This document shows, piece after piece, positions 18,243 to 25,378 of a DNA stretch of 64,000 nucleotides. The first letter of the stretch is position 1; the number at the start of each line of letters is the position of its first letter. The notes under the pieces are model-generated. The model was given only the letters and a program-made list of their open reading frames with translations, ran no database searches and was not told the DNA's origin. The stretch covers positions 90,865 to 154,864 of the forward strand of contig CAVVCH010000015.1 of NCBI GenBank assembly GCA_963746605.1, given 5' to 3'. Origin of the DNA: CAVQSS01 sp963746605 (GTDB taxonomy: Bacteria; Desulfobacterota; RBG-13-43-22). The position numbers and the translations under genes were made by a program.

Positions 18243-18979
18243 GGTTGAACCAGCTTTCTTTGTCGAAAAGGAAGCCAAAAGACCCCTTTGGGCCGCTTGG
18301 TCAGCCTGGGCCAGAAGATGCTCCTGAGGACCATGATGCTGATCTGATACGTATCGGCCACGGGTCGAAAGTGGGAACGAGGCCGGTGATCGTCGTAGAT
18401 AGCCGGGACGGCAATGGAGGAAATCGTAGCGCCTTTTTTAGCCAGCTTGATCAGCACCTCGGTCTCCAGGGCAAAGCCGTCTGCCTTCAAGAGCAGCCCT
18501 CGCAACCACTCGGCCTGGTACACGCGAAAACCGCTCTGGGAATCGGGTACATATTGACCCGTGGCCCAGCTTAGACAATAGGTCCCGACCAGGTTGGGGT
18601 AGTAGCGGATTTTGGGTATCCGCTCCCGGTCCCCCAGACGCGAGCCGATGATCACTTGGGCCGCCCCCTTTCGATATTCTTCCATCAAGGCCGGAAGGCA
18701 CTCGGGATCATGTTGTCCATCCCCGTCCATGGTAATGATGGCCTCAACCCCGTGATCCAGGTAATAGGCGAACCCGGTTTTCAACGCCCGGCCCTTGCCT
18801 TCATTCGTTGGAAAGGACACCACCTGAGCTCCCTCGATTCGGGCGACTTCTTTGGTTTGGTCGGTAGAACCGTCGTCCACCACCAGGATATCCCGAACCC
18901 ACTTCCGGGCGCCGCGGATAACCCCGACGAGGGGTTCTTCGACATTATGGGCGGGAATGATCAATCCGAACCGTGGCAT
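18239..18979 (-). CDS. family 2 glycosyltransferase (polyprenyl-phosphate sugar synthase-like)
   Basis: 246 residues. GT-A fold: GLIIPAHNVEEPL, ILVVDDGSTDQT (~34-45), TMDGDGQHDPE (the DxD region, ~84-90) and SGFRVYQAEWLRGLL. This matches the dolichol-phosphate mannose/undecaprenyl-phosphate glucose synthase group, but no C-terminal transmembrane helices follow, so it is likely a soluble or peripheral enzyme. The C-terminus overlaps the KS start by four bases and its start is 15 bases after the FabZ-like gene, so all are one transcript. It may glycosylate the product of the operon or transfer sugar to a lipid; the acceptor is unknown. Confidence 0.85.
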   Translation of the reverse strand: MPRFGLIIPAHNVEEPLVGVIRGARKWVRDILVVDDGSTDQTKEVARIEGAQVVSFPTNEGKGRALKTGFAYYLDHGVEAIITMDGDGQHDPECLPALMEEYRKGAAQVIIGSRLGDRERIPKIRYYPNLVGTYCLSWATGQYVPDSQSGFRVYQAEWLRGLLLKADGFALETEVLIKLAKKGATISSIAVPAIYDDHRPRSHFRPVADTYQISIMVLRSIFWPRLTKRPKGVFWLPFRQRKLVQP

Positions 18980-18994
18980 AATAAACAGAGCGGC

Positions 18995-19432
18995 TCAACA
19001 AGAAATAACGGGCTCTTCATCCCGCCACAAGGTAAGTTCCCCGCTGACCAGGAGGGTCTCCCCGGCCCGGACCTCGCCGGAAAAACGATGGAGTTTTCCC
19101 AAACTATGGGTTTTTTTGATGGCGATCAACATCCGATCCCCATACTGGGGGAGATGAAAAAATAAAACCCGATCCATTTTGAGTAGATATCCCTGTCGAT
19201 CCTCAAATGCTTCTTCGGGGGGTTGCTGACTGACTAAAATCAATCCCGCCGCCTGGGCCATCATCTCCAGCAGCAGGGATTGACTAAAAGACGGCGGGAC
19301 CCGGTTGGCAGAGAAAAAACTGTCTGTTGAACAGTTGACCGCAAAGATCCCTTCTTTTCCCGGAACGATCCGCTCGATCCGATCGATGAAGAAAAAGGGA
19401 TATCTGTGAGGCAGTACATCCAGACGCCGCAA
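18995..19432 (-). CDS. FabZ-like hot-dog 3-hydroxyacyl dehydratase
   Basis: 145 residues. LPHRYPFFFIDRIERI carries the catalytic His (residue 8) and LLLEMMAQAAGLI the catalytic Glu, both as in FabZ, which dehydrates 3-hydroxyacyl-ACP. The rest differs from housekeeping FabZ, and the order of genes (dehydratase, GT2, KS-alpha, KS-beta) suits a specialised lipid or polyene pathway. First gene of the operon, starting near ATG 19432. No carrier protein or ketoreductase is found nearby. Confidence 0.82.
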   Translation of the reverse strand: MRRLDVLPHRYPFFFIDRIERIVPGKEGIFAVNCSTDSFFSANRVPPSFSQSLLLEMMAQAAGLILVSQQPPEEAFEDRQGYLLKMDRVLFFHLPQYGDRMLIAIKKTHSLGKLHRFSGEVRAGETLLVSGELTLWRDEEPVISC

Positions 19433-19663
19433 GGTTAACGCCCCATTTGGGTTTACTTAAAAAATATTACCTGCTGCAAAAACCGGTTGTCAATTAATTA
19501 TCCTGCCTGCCGGGCCTGCGGAGCAGGTTCGAATAGGGACTGCCGGCGCTTGTACTGTTGGATAGCGCGGCCGCCGCGGCCGGCCGGTTAAAAATCGGGA
19601 GAGGGGATATGTTGGGATTATCTTAAAAGGCTTACCTATTGTGGGAAAGGCGCCCGGATTTTG

Positions 19664-21577
19664 TTATTTCACTTTGGCTCCCGGCGGGACTGCTTTTTCC
19701 GGAACCACGACCGATAAGCTTTTCCCGTCACCGGCGGCCAGAAGCATGGCCTGGGACTCCACCCCCATCAGTTGGGTGGGCTTCAAGTTGGCCACCACCA
19801 CGATGGACTTGCCGACCAGATCTTCCGGGGCATAGTCCCGGCCGATTCCCGCCACCAGGGTCCTTTCTTCCCCCAGGTTGATTTTCATTTTTATCAGCTT
19901 GTCCGTCTTGGGTATCCGTTCGGCGGACAACACCTGGGCTACCCGCAGGTCCCATTTTTTAAACTCCTCAATCGACATCAGGGAAGAGACCTTTGTTTCC
20001 ACCGGGGGGACCTTCCTGGTGGGAGGCGGTGGCGTTTCCTTCTTGACCTCGATGCGTGGAAATAAGGCCGGACCCCGCGCTACTCGGGTTCCCGGCGCCA
20101 GTCGCCCCCAAACCAATTCCTCTTCCCAGGAAACCGGCTCCTTTTTCGGCCCATAGCCCAGTTGCTCCAGCATGGACCGGGCCGTTTGGGGCATAAAGGG
20201 GCTGAGCAGGATCGCCGTTTGCCGCAGGGTTTCGGCCAGAACATAGAGCACCGTCCGCAGCCGATCCTCTAGGGTCGGGTCTTTGGCCAGGGACCAGGGC
20301 GCCTGGGTGTCGATGTATTTATTGGCCCCGTCAATCACCTCCCACAAGGTCATCAGGGCCTTGTGGAAGGCCACTTTCCGGACCTCCTGGATGACAGTCT
20401 CCCGAACCTGATCTAGATGATCTTTCATCCCCTGCTCCTCAGGCCCCGGTTCCCCCGGTTCGGGGATGGCCCCCCCGCAATACTTTTCGATCATGGTCAG
20501 GGTCCGGCTGAAACAATTGCCCAAGTTGTTGGCCAGATCGGCGTTGACCCGCTGGATCAGGCTCTCTTCGCTGAAGTGGGCATCCAGACCAAAAACCATC
20601 TCCCGTAAAAAGAAATAGCGGACGGCATCGGCCCCGAATCGGTCTTTAAGCTGCTGGGGACGGATCACGTTGCCCAGGCTCTTGGAGATCTTGGTCTGAT
20701 CCAGGTTCCAGTAGCCGTGGACATTCAAGTGACGATAGGGCGCAATTCCGGCGGCCTGGAGCATGATCGGCCAGTAAATGCCGTGGGGCTTTAAAATATC
20801 CTTGGCGATAATGTGCTCCACCGACGGCCAGAATTTGGTAAACAACGGGCCGTCGGGGTAGCCCAGACCCGCCAGATAGTTGATCAGGGCGTCAAACCAG
20901 ACATAGGTCACATAGTTTTCGTCGAAGGGCAGGGTAATGCCCCAGGTCAGGCGGGTCTTGGGCCGGGAAATGCATAAGTCCTCGAGCGGTTCTTTCAGAA
21001 AGGAAAGTACTTCGTTGCGGTAGCGTTCGGGACGGATGAAATCGGGGTTTTCCTGGAGGTGCCGGATGAGCCAGTCCTGATAAGCGCTCATGCGAAAGAA
21101 ATAATTGGCTTCTTTGATGAAGGTCAGCGGGGTCTGATGGTCCGGACAGCGTCCGTCGACGATTTCCCGATCCGTGTAAAAGCGCTCGCACCCGACGCAA
21201 TACTGACCGCCGTATTCACTGAAATAAATGTCCCCCGATTCATACACCCGCGACAAAATGGCGGTAACTACGGCTATATGCTCCGGATCGGTGGTCCGGA
21301 TAAAATGATCGGGGTGAATATTCAGTTCCGGCCAGGTTTGCCGAAAAAGCTGACTGATGCGGTCGGCGTAAGGTTTAGGATCCTTCCCTTCTTTCTGGGC
21401 CGCCTGGACCACCTTTTCCCCGTGCTCGTCCGTTCCGGTCTGGAAGCGGGTTTCATATCCCTGAGCCCGGTAGAAACGGCTCAGCGTATCGGCGACGATC
21501 GTACTGTAGGCATGGCCGATATGGGGCTCGGCGTTGACATAATAGATCGGAGTGGTCACATAAAAAGTTCGATTCAT
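19664..21577 (-). CDS. metG: methionyl-tRNA synthetase with C-terminal tRNA-binding domain
   Basis: 637 residues. Class I synthetase: HIGH-type PHIGHAYSTIVAD (~18-30), zinc knuckle CVGCERFYTDREIV...CPDH, and the KMSKS loop as KISKSLGN (~299-306). The anticodon-binding helix bundle follows, then a linker of Pro/Thr/Lys and an EMAP-II-like tRNA-binding domain (~535-637, KWDLRVAQVLSAERIPKTDK). It charges tRNA-Met. A one-gene unit between the KS operon and ricT; a repeat array separates it from the latter. Confidence 0.97.
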   Translation of the reverse strand: MNRTFYVTTPIYYVNAEPHIGHAYSTIVADTLSRFYRAQGYETRFQTGTDEHGEKVVQAAQKEGKDPKPYADRISQLFRQTWPELNIHPDHFIRTTDPEHIAVVTAILSRVYESGDIYFSEYGGQYCVGCERFYTDREIVDGRCPDHQTPLTFIKEANYFFRMSAYQDWLIRHLQENPDFIRPERYRNEVLSFLKEPLEDLCISRPKTRLTWGITLPFDENYVTYVWFDALINYLAGLGYPDGPLFTKFWPSVEHIIAKDILKPHGIYWPIMLQAAGIAPYRHLNVHGYWNLDQTKISKSLGNVIRPQQLKDRFGADAVRYFFLREMVFGLDAHFSEESLIQRVNADLANNLGNCFSRTLTMIEKYCGGAIPEPGEPGPEEQGMKDHLDQVRETVIQEVRKVAFHKALMTLWEVIDGANKYIDTQAPWSLAKDPTLEDRLRTVLYVLAETLRQTAILLSPFMPQTARSMLEQLGYGPKKEPVSWEEELVWGRLAPGTRVARGPALFPRIEVKKETPPPPTRKVPPVETKVSSLMSIEEFKKWDLRVAQVLSAERIPKTDKLIKMKINLGEERTLVAGIGRDYAPEDLVGKSIVVVANLKPTQLMGVESQAMLLAAGDGKSLSVVVPEKAVPPGAKVK

Positions 21578-21602
21578 AGTAGTTGATAAGTTCGCAAAAG
21601 GT

Positions 21603-21694
21603 CCCGAACTGTCATCCTGAACGAAGTGAAGGATCTCGGAACTAGTTGAAAAAACAAGATTCTTCGCATTCGCTCAGAATGACAAACTCTCTCT
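21603..21694. repeat. palindromic dispersed repeat of the GTCATCCTGAACGAAG type
   Basis: Reads CTGTCATCCTGAACGAAGTG AAGGATCT, then, about 30 bases on, the reverse form AGATTCTTCGCATTCGCTCA GAATGAC. The two arms pair imperfectly to form a long hairpin. Short repeats of this type are common between genes in many environmental bacterial genomes. It lies just upstream of metG. Confidence 0.75.
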
Positions 21695-21696
21695 GA

Positions 21697-21834
21697 CGGA
21701 CTTTTTGCTCGGCGGGAGAGGGCTTCCCCTCTCCCGCCATTTGAAGTGAATTCAAATGGTCCCACCCTCACCCCCAGCCCAGCGTTTAATGGCGCTCGGG
21801 CTGCTGACGGACTTCGGACGAGTCCGTCATAGGT
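21697..21834. repeat. structured dispersed repeat, copy 2
   Basis: Similar to 16875-17022 over about 140 bases. The first hairpin is GGCGGGAGAGG with CCTCTCCCGCC, the second CCATTTGAA/TTCAAATGG (identical), the third CAGCCCAGCG/CGCT-C-GGGCTG, the fourth GACGGACT/AGTCCGTC. Differences from copy 1 often keep the base pairing. It ends just before the ricT stop codon. Confidence 0.8.
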
Positions 21835-21837
21835 CGT

Positions 21838-22683
21838 TCAACCCTTGTCCTTTTTCGTTTCAGCGACCCCCGGGGTGAGTTCCGACACCTTGATGATTTT
21901 TTCCTCTCTCTCGGCGGTCTCCACCAGGATCGTCCCTTCCATCACGTTTTGTCGCAGCACTTTAACCGGTCCCAGCGGGCTGACAATGGTTTTACCCACC
22001 TTGGGAAAATCCTTTTTTAGCTGCTGATAGGTTTCATACTCATAGGTCAGGCAGCACATCAAGCGGCCGCAAATCCCTGATATTTTGGTGGGGTTCAGGG
22101 GCAGATTCTGCTCTTTGGCCATCTTGACCGAAACGGCCGCGAAATCCGGCAGGAACGAAGCGCAACACAACTCCCGCCCGCAGGGACCCAAACCGCCGAT
22201 CATCTTGGCCTCGTTGCGCACCCCGATCTGACGCATCTCGATTCGGGTATGAAACCGATGCACCAGATCTTTCACCAGCTCCCGAAAATCCACGCGGCCG
22301 TCGGCGGTGAAATAAAAAATGACCTTGCTGCCGTCAAAAAAGCATTCCACCCGGACCAGCTTCATTTGCAGGTTGCGTTCCCGGATGCGTTCCAGGCAAA
22401 AGTTGAAGGCCTCTTTCTCTCGCTCCTGGATTTTCTCGTCTTGGGCCAGGTCCTCCGCGTGGGCCATGCGGAATATTTTTTTGAATTCACGGCCCCCCTC
22501 GGGTGGATCGATCTTGAAGGGTCCCCGGACCACTTTCCCCAGGCCCAATCCCTGTTCCGTCTTGACGATTACCTTATCGCCGGATTTCATCACGAAGTGG
22601 CCGCAATCGAAATCATAGATACAGCCCGCCTGTTGAAACCGGACACCGACTATTTTTAAGGATTCTTTTTCGATAGAAGCCAC
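21838..22683 (-). CDS. ricT: PSP1-domain protein RicT/YaaT
   Basis: 281 residues. PSP1 C-terminal domain with Cys-rich motifs GPCGRELCCASFLPDF (~167-182) and GICGRLMCCLTYEYE (~204-218), characteristic of RicT (YaaT). In Bacillus, RicT works with RicA and RicF in an FeS-bearing complex that stimulates RNase Y cleavage and affects phosphorelay. The N-terminal part has VIVKTEQGLGLGKVV. It follows holB and tmk on the minus strand; this tmk-holB-ricT(-metG) order is widely conserved in bacteria, here with repeats between ricT and metG. Confidence 0.92.
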   Translation of the reverse strand: MASIEKESLKIVGVRFQQAGCIYDFDCGHFVMKSGDKVIVKTEQGLGLGKVVRGPFKIDPPEGGREFKKIFRMAHAEDLAQDEKIQEREKEAFNFCLERIRERNLQMKLVRVECFFDGSKVIFYFTADGRVDFRELVKDLVHRFHTRIEMRQIGVRNEAKMIGGLGPCGRELCCASFLPDFAAVSVKMAKEQNLPLNPTKISGICGRLMCCLTYEYETYQQLKKDFPKVGKTIVSPLGPVKVLRQNVMEGTILVETAEREEKIIKVSELTPGVAETKKDKG

Positions 22684-22759
22684 TTAGATTCTTTCTTTAC
22701 CCGATCATAGAGCCATTTTTTTATTATACGATAGGAAGTACAAATGTTTAAGCGAAAAA

Positions 22760-23762
22760 TCAGTGCGCGGCCCGGGCCAGGTTGATCCAGAGCATCTCCC
22801 AGGTCAATTGGGGGTTGACCTGCCGGAGTAGATCCCGGGCGGCCTGGGTAATCAGGTCGTAGCCTTTGAGCCAGGTTCTTTCGGGGCAGCGGAAGGCCAG
22901 CCCCTTAAGTCTTTCTTTATAGTGCGCCGGCAGAAAAACGAGGTCCTCCAGGCCGTTACGAAGCCAAAGGATATCCCGCAAACAGGTACCGCCGATTTCC
23001 AGGGCCTCCTGCATTTGCTCTCGGGAGCCCAGCCAATCCTTCACCCCGGCGATTAAGGGGGACAGGCTGCCCTGGGACAGGGACTCCAACTGCCTCAGCC
23101 AGGATTCCAGATTCTTGTCCCAGGATTTCTCTTCCGAAAATTTCTTGAAGAAATGAAAGGCCCGTCCCAAACTCCCCCCGGAAACGCGGCTGATGACCTG
23201 GGCTTTTTCGGGGTCCGATCCCAGGTCGGTGATCAATAGGCGGCAGATCAGGTCCAGGGATAGGGGGCTGAAATGGAGCGGCAGGCAGCGGGAAACCAGG
23301 GTGGGCAAGAGCTCGCCCGGATCATTGACCAAAAGGACAAAAATATTTCCGGACGGGCGGTTCCTCCAGGGTTTTCAAAAAGGCATTGGCGGCCCACACA
23401 TTTAAGTCCGAGGCCTTATCCAGCAGGATCAGGCGATAGCGGTTTCCAAAAGGCGGGTAGGCCAGTTGCTCCTCCAGTTCCCGAATTTGGTCGATCGTGA
23501 TCTGGTTTTTTTCCGGTTTTAAGTGCACCAGGTCCGGATGGCAGTTTTTTTCTATTTTCAAACAGGAAGGGCAGGCGTCGCAGCCTCCCTCCGGACCCGG
23601 CTGCAGGCAATTTAAAGCCTTGGCCATTTCCAGGGCTGTCTTTTTTTTCCCGATCCCGTCCGGACCGGTAAACAGATAGGCATGGTGGACCTTATCCCGG
23701 TCCAAGGCCCGCCGCAGCAGTCCGATGGCCCGGTCCTGCCCCTGAATGTTCTTAAAAGACAT
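22760..23762 (-). CDS. holB: DNA polymerase III delta-prime subunit, one-base frameshift in the sequence
   Basis: From ATG 23762: IQGQDRAIGLLRRALDRDKV, Walker A FTGPDGIGKKKTALE, a zinc module with CDACPSCLKIEKNCH and NAFLKTLEEPPVR. An extra A in AAA (TTT at 23346-23348 on the plus strand) shifts the frame; without it the text runs NIFVLLVNDPGELLPTLVSR, the sensor/arginine region, and on to the C-terminal collar helices, 333 residues. It is a clamp-loader component. Overlaps the tmk 3' end by 11 bases. The restored length and conservation argue for a sequence error. Confidence 0.92.
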
Positions 23763-24399
23763 GGACGCCGGGGTCCTTTCGAAAAAGATGCCGCTTTATT
23801 TCCTGGTGAATTTTTTCAGGGGAATGGGTGGCATCCAGCACCCGGAAGCGCTGGGGCTCACGCCGGGCCAGAAACAAATACCCCTCCCGGATTTTCTCGT
23901 GAAAGGCCTGGGCCTCTTCTTCAAAGCGGGACTCCTTGAGGCCCTGGGCGGACCGCCGGATCCTTTTCCAGGCCCGCGGCAGGCCGATAGTGACCGGACA
24001 GTCCAGCAACAAGGTCAGATCCGGGACCAGGGAATTCAATACCAGGGGGCGCAATTTTTCCAGGGTCCTCAGGTTCAATCCCCGGGCCCAACCCTGGTAA
24101 ACCAGGGTGGCATCCCAGAAACGGTCGCAGATCACCCAATCCCCCCGGCTGAGGGCCGGCTGGATTTTTTCGGCCACATGCTGGCAGCGGTCGGCCAGGT
24201 AGAGAAACAGCTCCGTTTTCGGTTGGATGCTTTTATTGTGCTGATCCAGCAAAATCGTTCGGATCTGTTTTCCAATAGCCGTTCCTCCCGGTTCCCGGGT
24301 TACCAGGCAGGAAAGACCCCGCTCTTTCAGGACCTGTCGCAGCCGCCTGATCTGGGTGGTTTTGCCGGATCCTTCTATTCCTTCAAAAGTGACAAACAA
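23752..24399 (-). CDS. tmk: thymidylate kinase
   Basis: 215 residues. P-loop FEGIEGSGKTTQ (~5-16), DRY-like motif REPGGTAIGKQIR, dTMP-binding DRFWDATLVYQGWARGL and lid region. Phosphorylates dTMP to dTDP. One difference from the consensus: the usual DRYxxSxxAYQ block reads DRFWDATLVYQ, with Asp in place of the common Ser, within tolerated variation. Directly upstream of holB, overlapping it. Confidence 0.95.
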   Translation of the reverse strand: MFVTFEGIEGSGKTTQIRRLRQVLKERGLSCLVTREPGGTAIGKQIRTILLDQHNKSIQPKTELFLYLADRCQHVAEKIQPALSRGDWVICDRFWDATLVYQGWARGLNLRTLEKLRPLVLNSLVPDLTLLLDCPVTIGLPRAWKRIRRSAQGLKESRFEEEAQAFHEKIREGYLFLARREPQRFRVLDATHSPEKIHQEIKRHLFRKDPGVHVF

Positions 24400-24424
24400 A
24401 AGCTACGGTTCCTTTTTGGTTTTT

Positions 24425-24516
24425 CGTAGGGGCGGGTTTTATACCCGCCCGGGGCACTCGTTCACGGCTGCGGTTCGAAAGGCGGGAGGGGATTAACCCC
24501 TCCCCTACACCCGAAT
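24425..24516. repeat. GC-rich inverted repeats between tmk and purQ
   Basis: Hairpin GGGCGGGTT...ACCCGCCC (about 24429-24450) and, further on, GGGAGGGGATTAACCCCTCCC (about 24483-24503). These are short intergenic palindromes of REP type; the second could also work as a weak terminator. Confidence 0.6.
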
Positions 24517-24532
24517 CCCGGAATCCTGTTTT

Positions 24533-25378
24533 CTATCTACCTGCTAAATTCCGGCGGACATAATCGGCGGCGTTTTTGAAAATACGCAAACCCTGGCCTT
24601 CTTCTTTTTCCAGACTTTTTCCTTCCCGTCCCAGAGCTTCTTTGATCAGCGTCCAGCGGGGATGGTTGGTCCAATGATGGAAAGCCTCCGGGTGGGGCAT
24701 TAACCCGAAAATGCGTCCGCTGGGGTCGCAGAGGCCGGCGATATCCAGCAAGGAGCCGTTGGGATTATCCGGGAAGCGGCCCTGGGCCTTTTCTCCCGTC
24801 GGCAGGGCATAGGACAGGGCTACCTGCTGCCCGGCGACCAATTGCTCCAGCACTTCGGGGGGCGCATAAAACTTGCCTTCCCCATGGCGGACGGGCAGTT
24901 CAATTTTTTCGATTCCCCGGGTGAAAACACAGGGGGAATGGGGATTGCCCCGCAGCCGCACCCAGTCGTCCCGGAAATTGCCGCCGTCATTGGCGATCAA
25001 GGCCACCAATCGCTTTCCAAAATCGCCGGCGAAGCCGGGCAGCAGCCCCAGGTTGACCATGCCCTGGAATCCATTACAGATCCCAATGATCAAGTTGCCG
25101 GCCGAGATAAAGGCCTCCAGGGCTTCCTTTAACGTATACTTGAGCCGGGCGGCCAGAATAACGCCGGCCCCGTGATCGTCGCCCCAACTGAAACCGCCGA
25201 CCAGGGCCAGGAGGTGATAGCCCTGAAGGTTGACTTTATTCCGATCCCCGGGGGGGGCGATCAACTGGCTGATGTGGACCCTATCCGCCTGGAAACCGGC
25301 CTGGGACAGGCTATACTGGGTTTCCCAGTCGCAATTCAGGCCGTATCCGGTTAAGACCAACGCCCGCGGATCGTTCAT
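24533..25378 (-). CDS. purQ: FGAM synthase glutaminase subunit PurQ
   Basis: 281 residues. Class I glutamine amidotransferase: nucleophile Cys in IIGICNGFQGM (~95-105), oxyanion region LVGGFSWGDD, and the C-terminal catalytic His/Glu in GLMPHPEAFHHWTN. It supplies ammonia to PurL in purine synthesis step four. Its ATG overlaps the purL stop (25375-25378), so the two are translated together. It is longer than Bacillus PurQ (~227), as in the group that pairs with PurSL fusions. Confidence 0.95.
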   Translation of the reverse strand: MNDPRALVLTGYGLNCDWETQYSLSQAGFQADRVHISQLIAPPGDRNKVNLQGYHLLALVGGFSWGDDHGAGVILAARLKYTLKEALEAFISAGNLIIGICNGFQGMVNLGLLPGFAGDFGKRLVALIANDGGNFRDDWVRLRGNPHSPCVFTRGIEKIELPVRHGEGKFYAPPEVLEQLVAGQQVALSYALPTGEKAQGRFPDNPNGSLLDIAGLCDPSGRIFGLMPHPEAFHHWTNHPRWTLIKEALGREGKSLEKEEGQGLRIFKNAADYVRRNLAGR

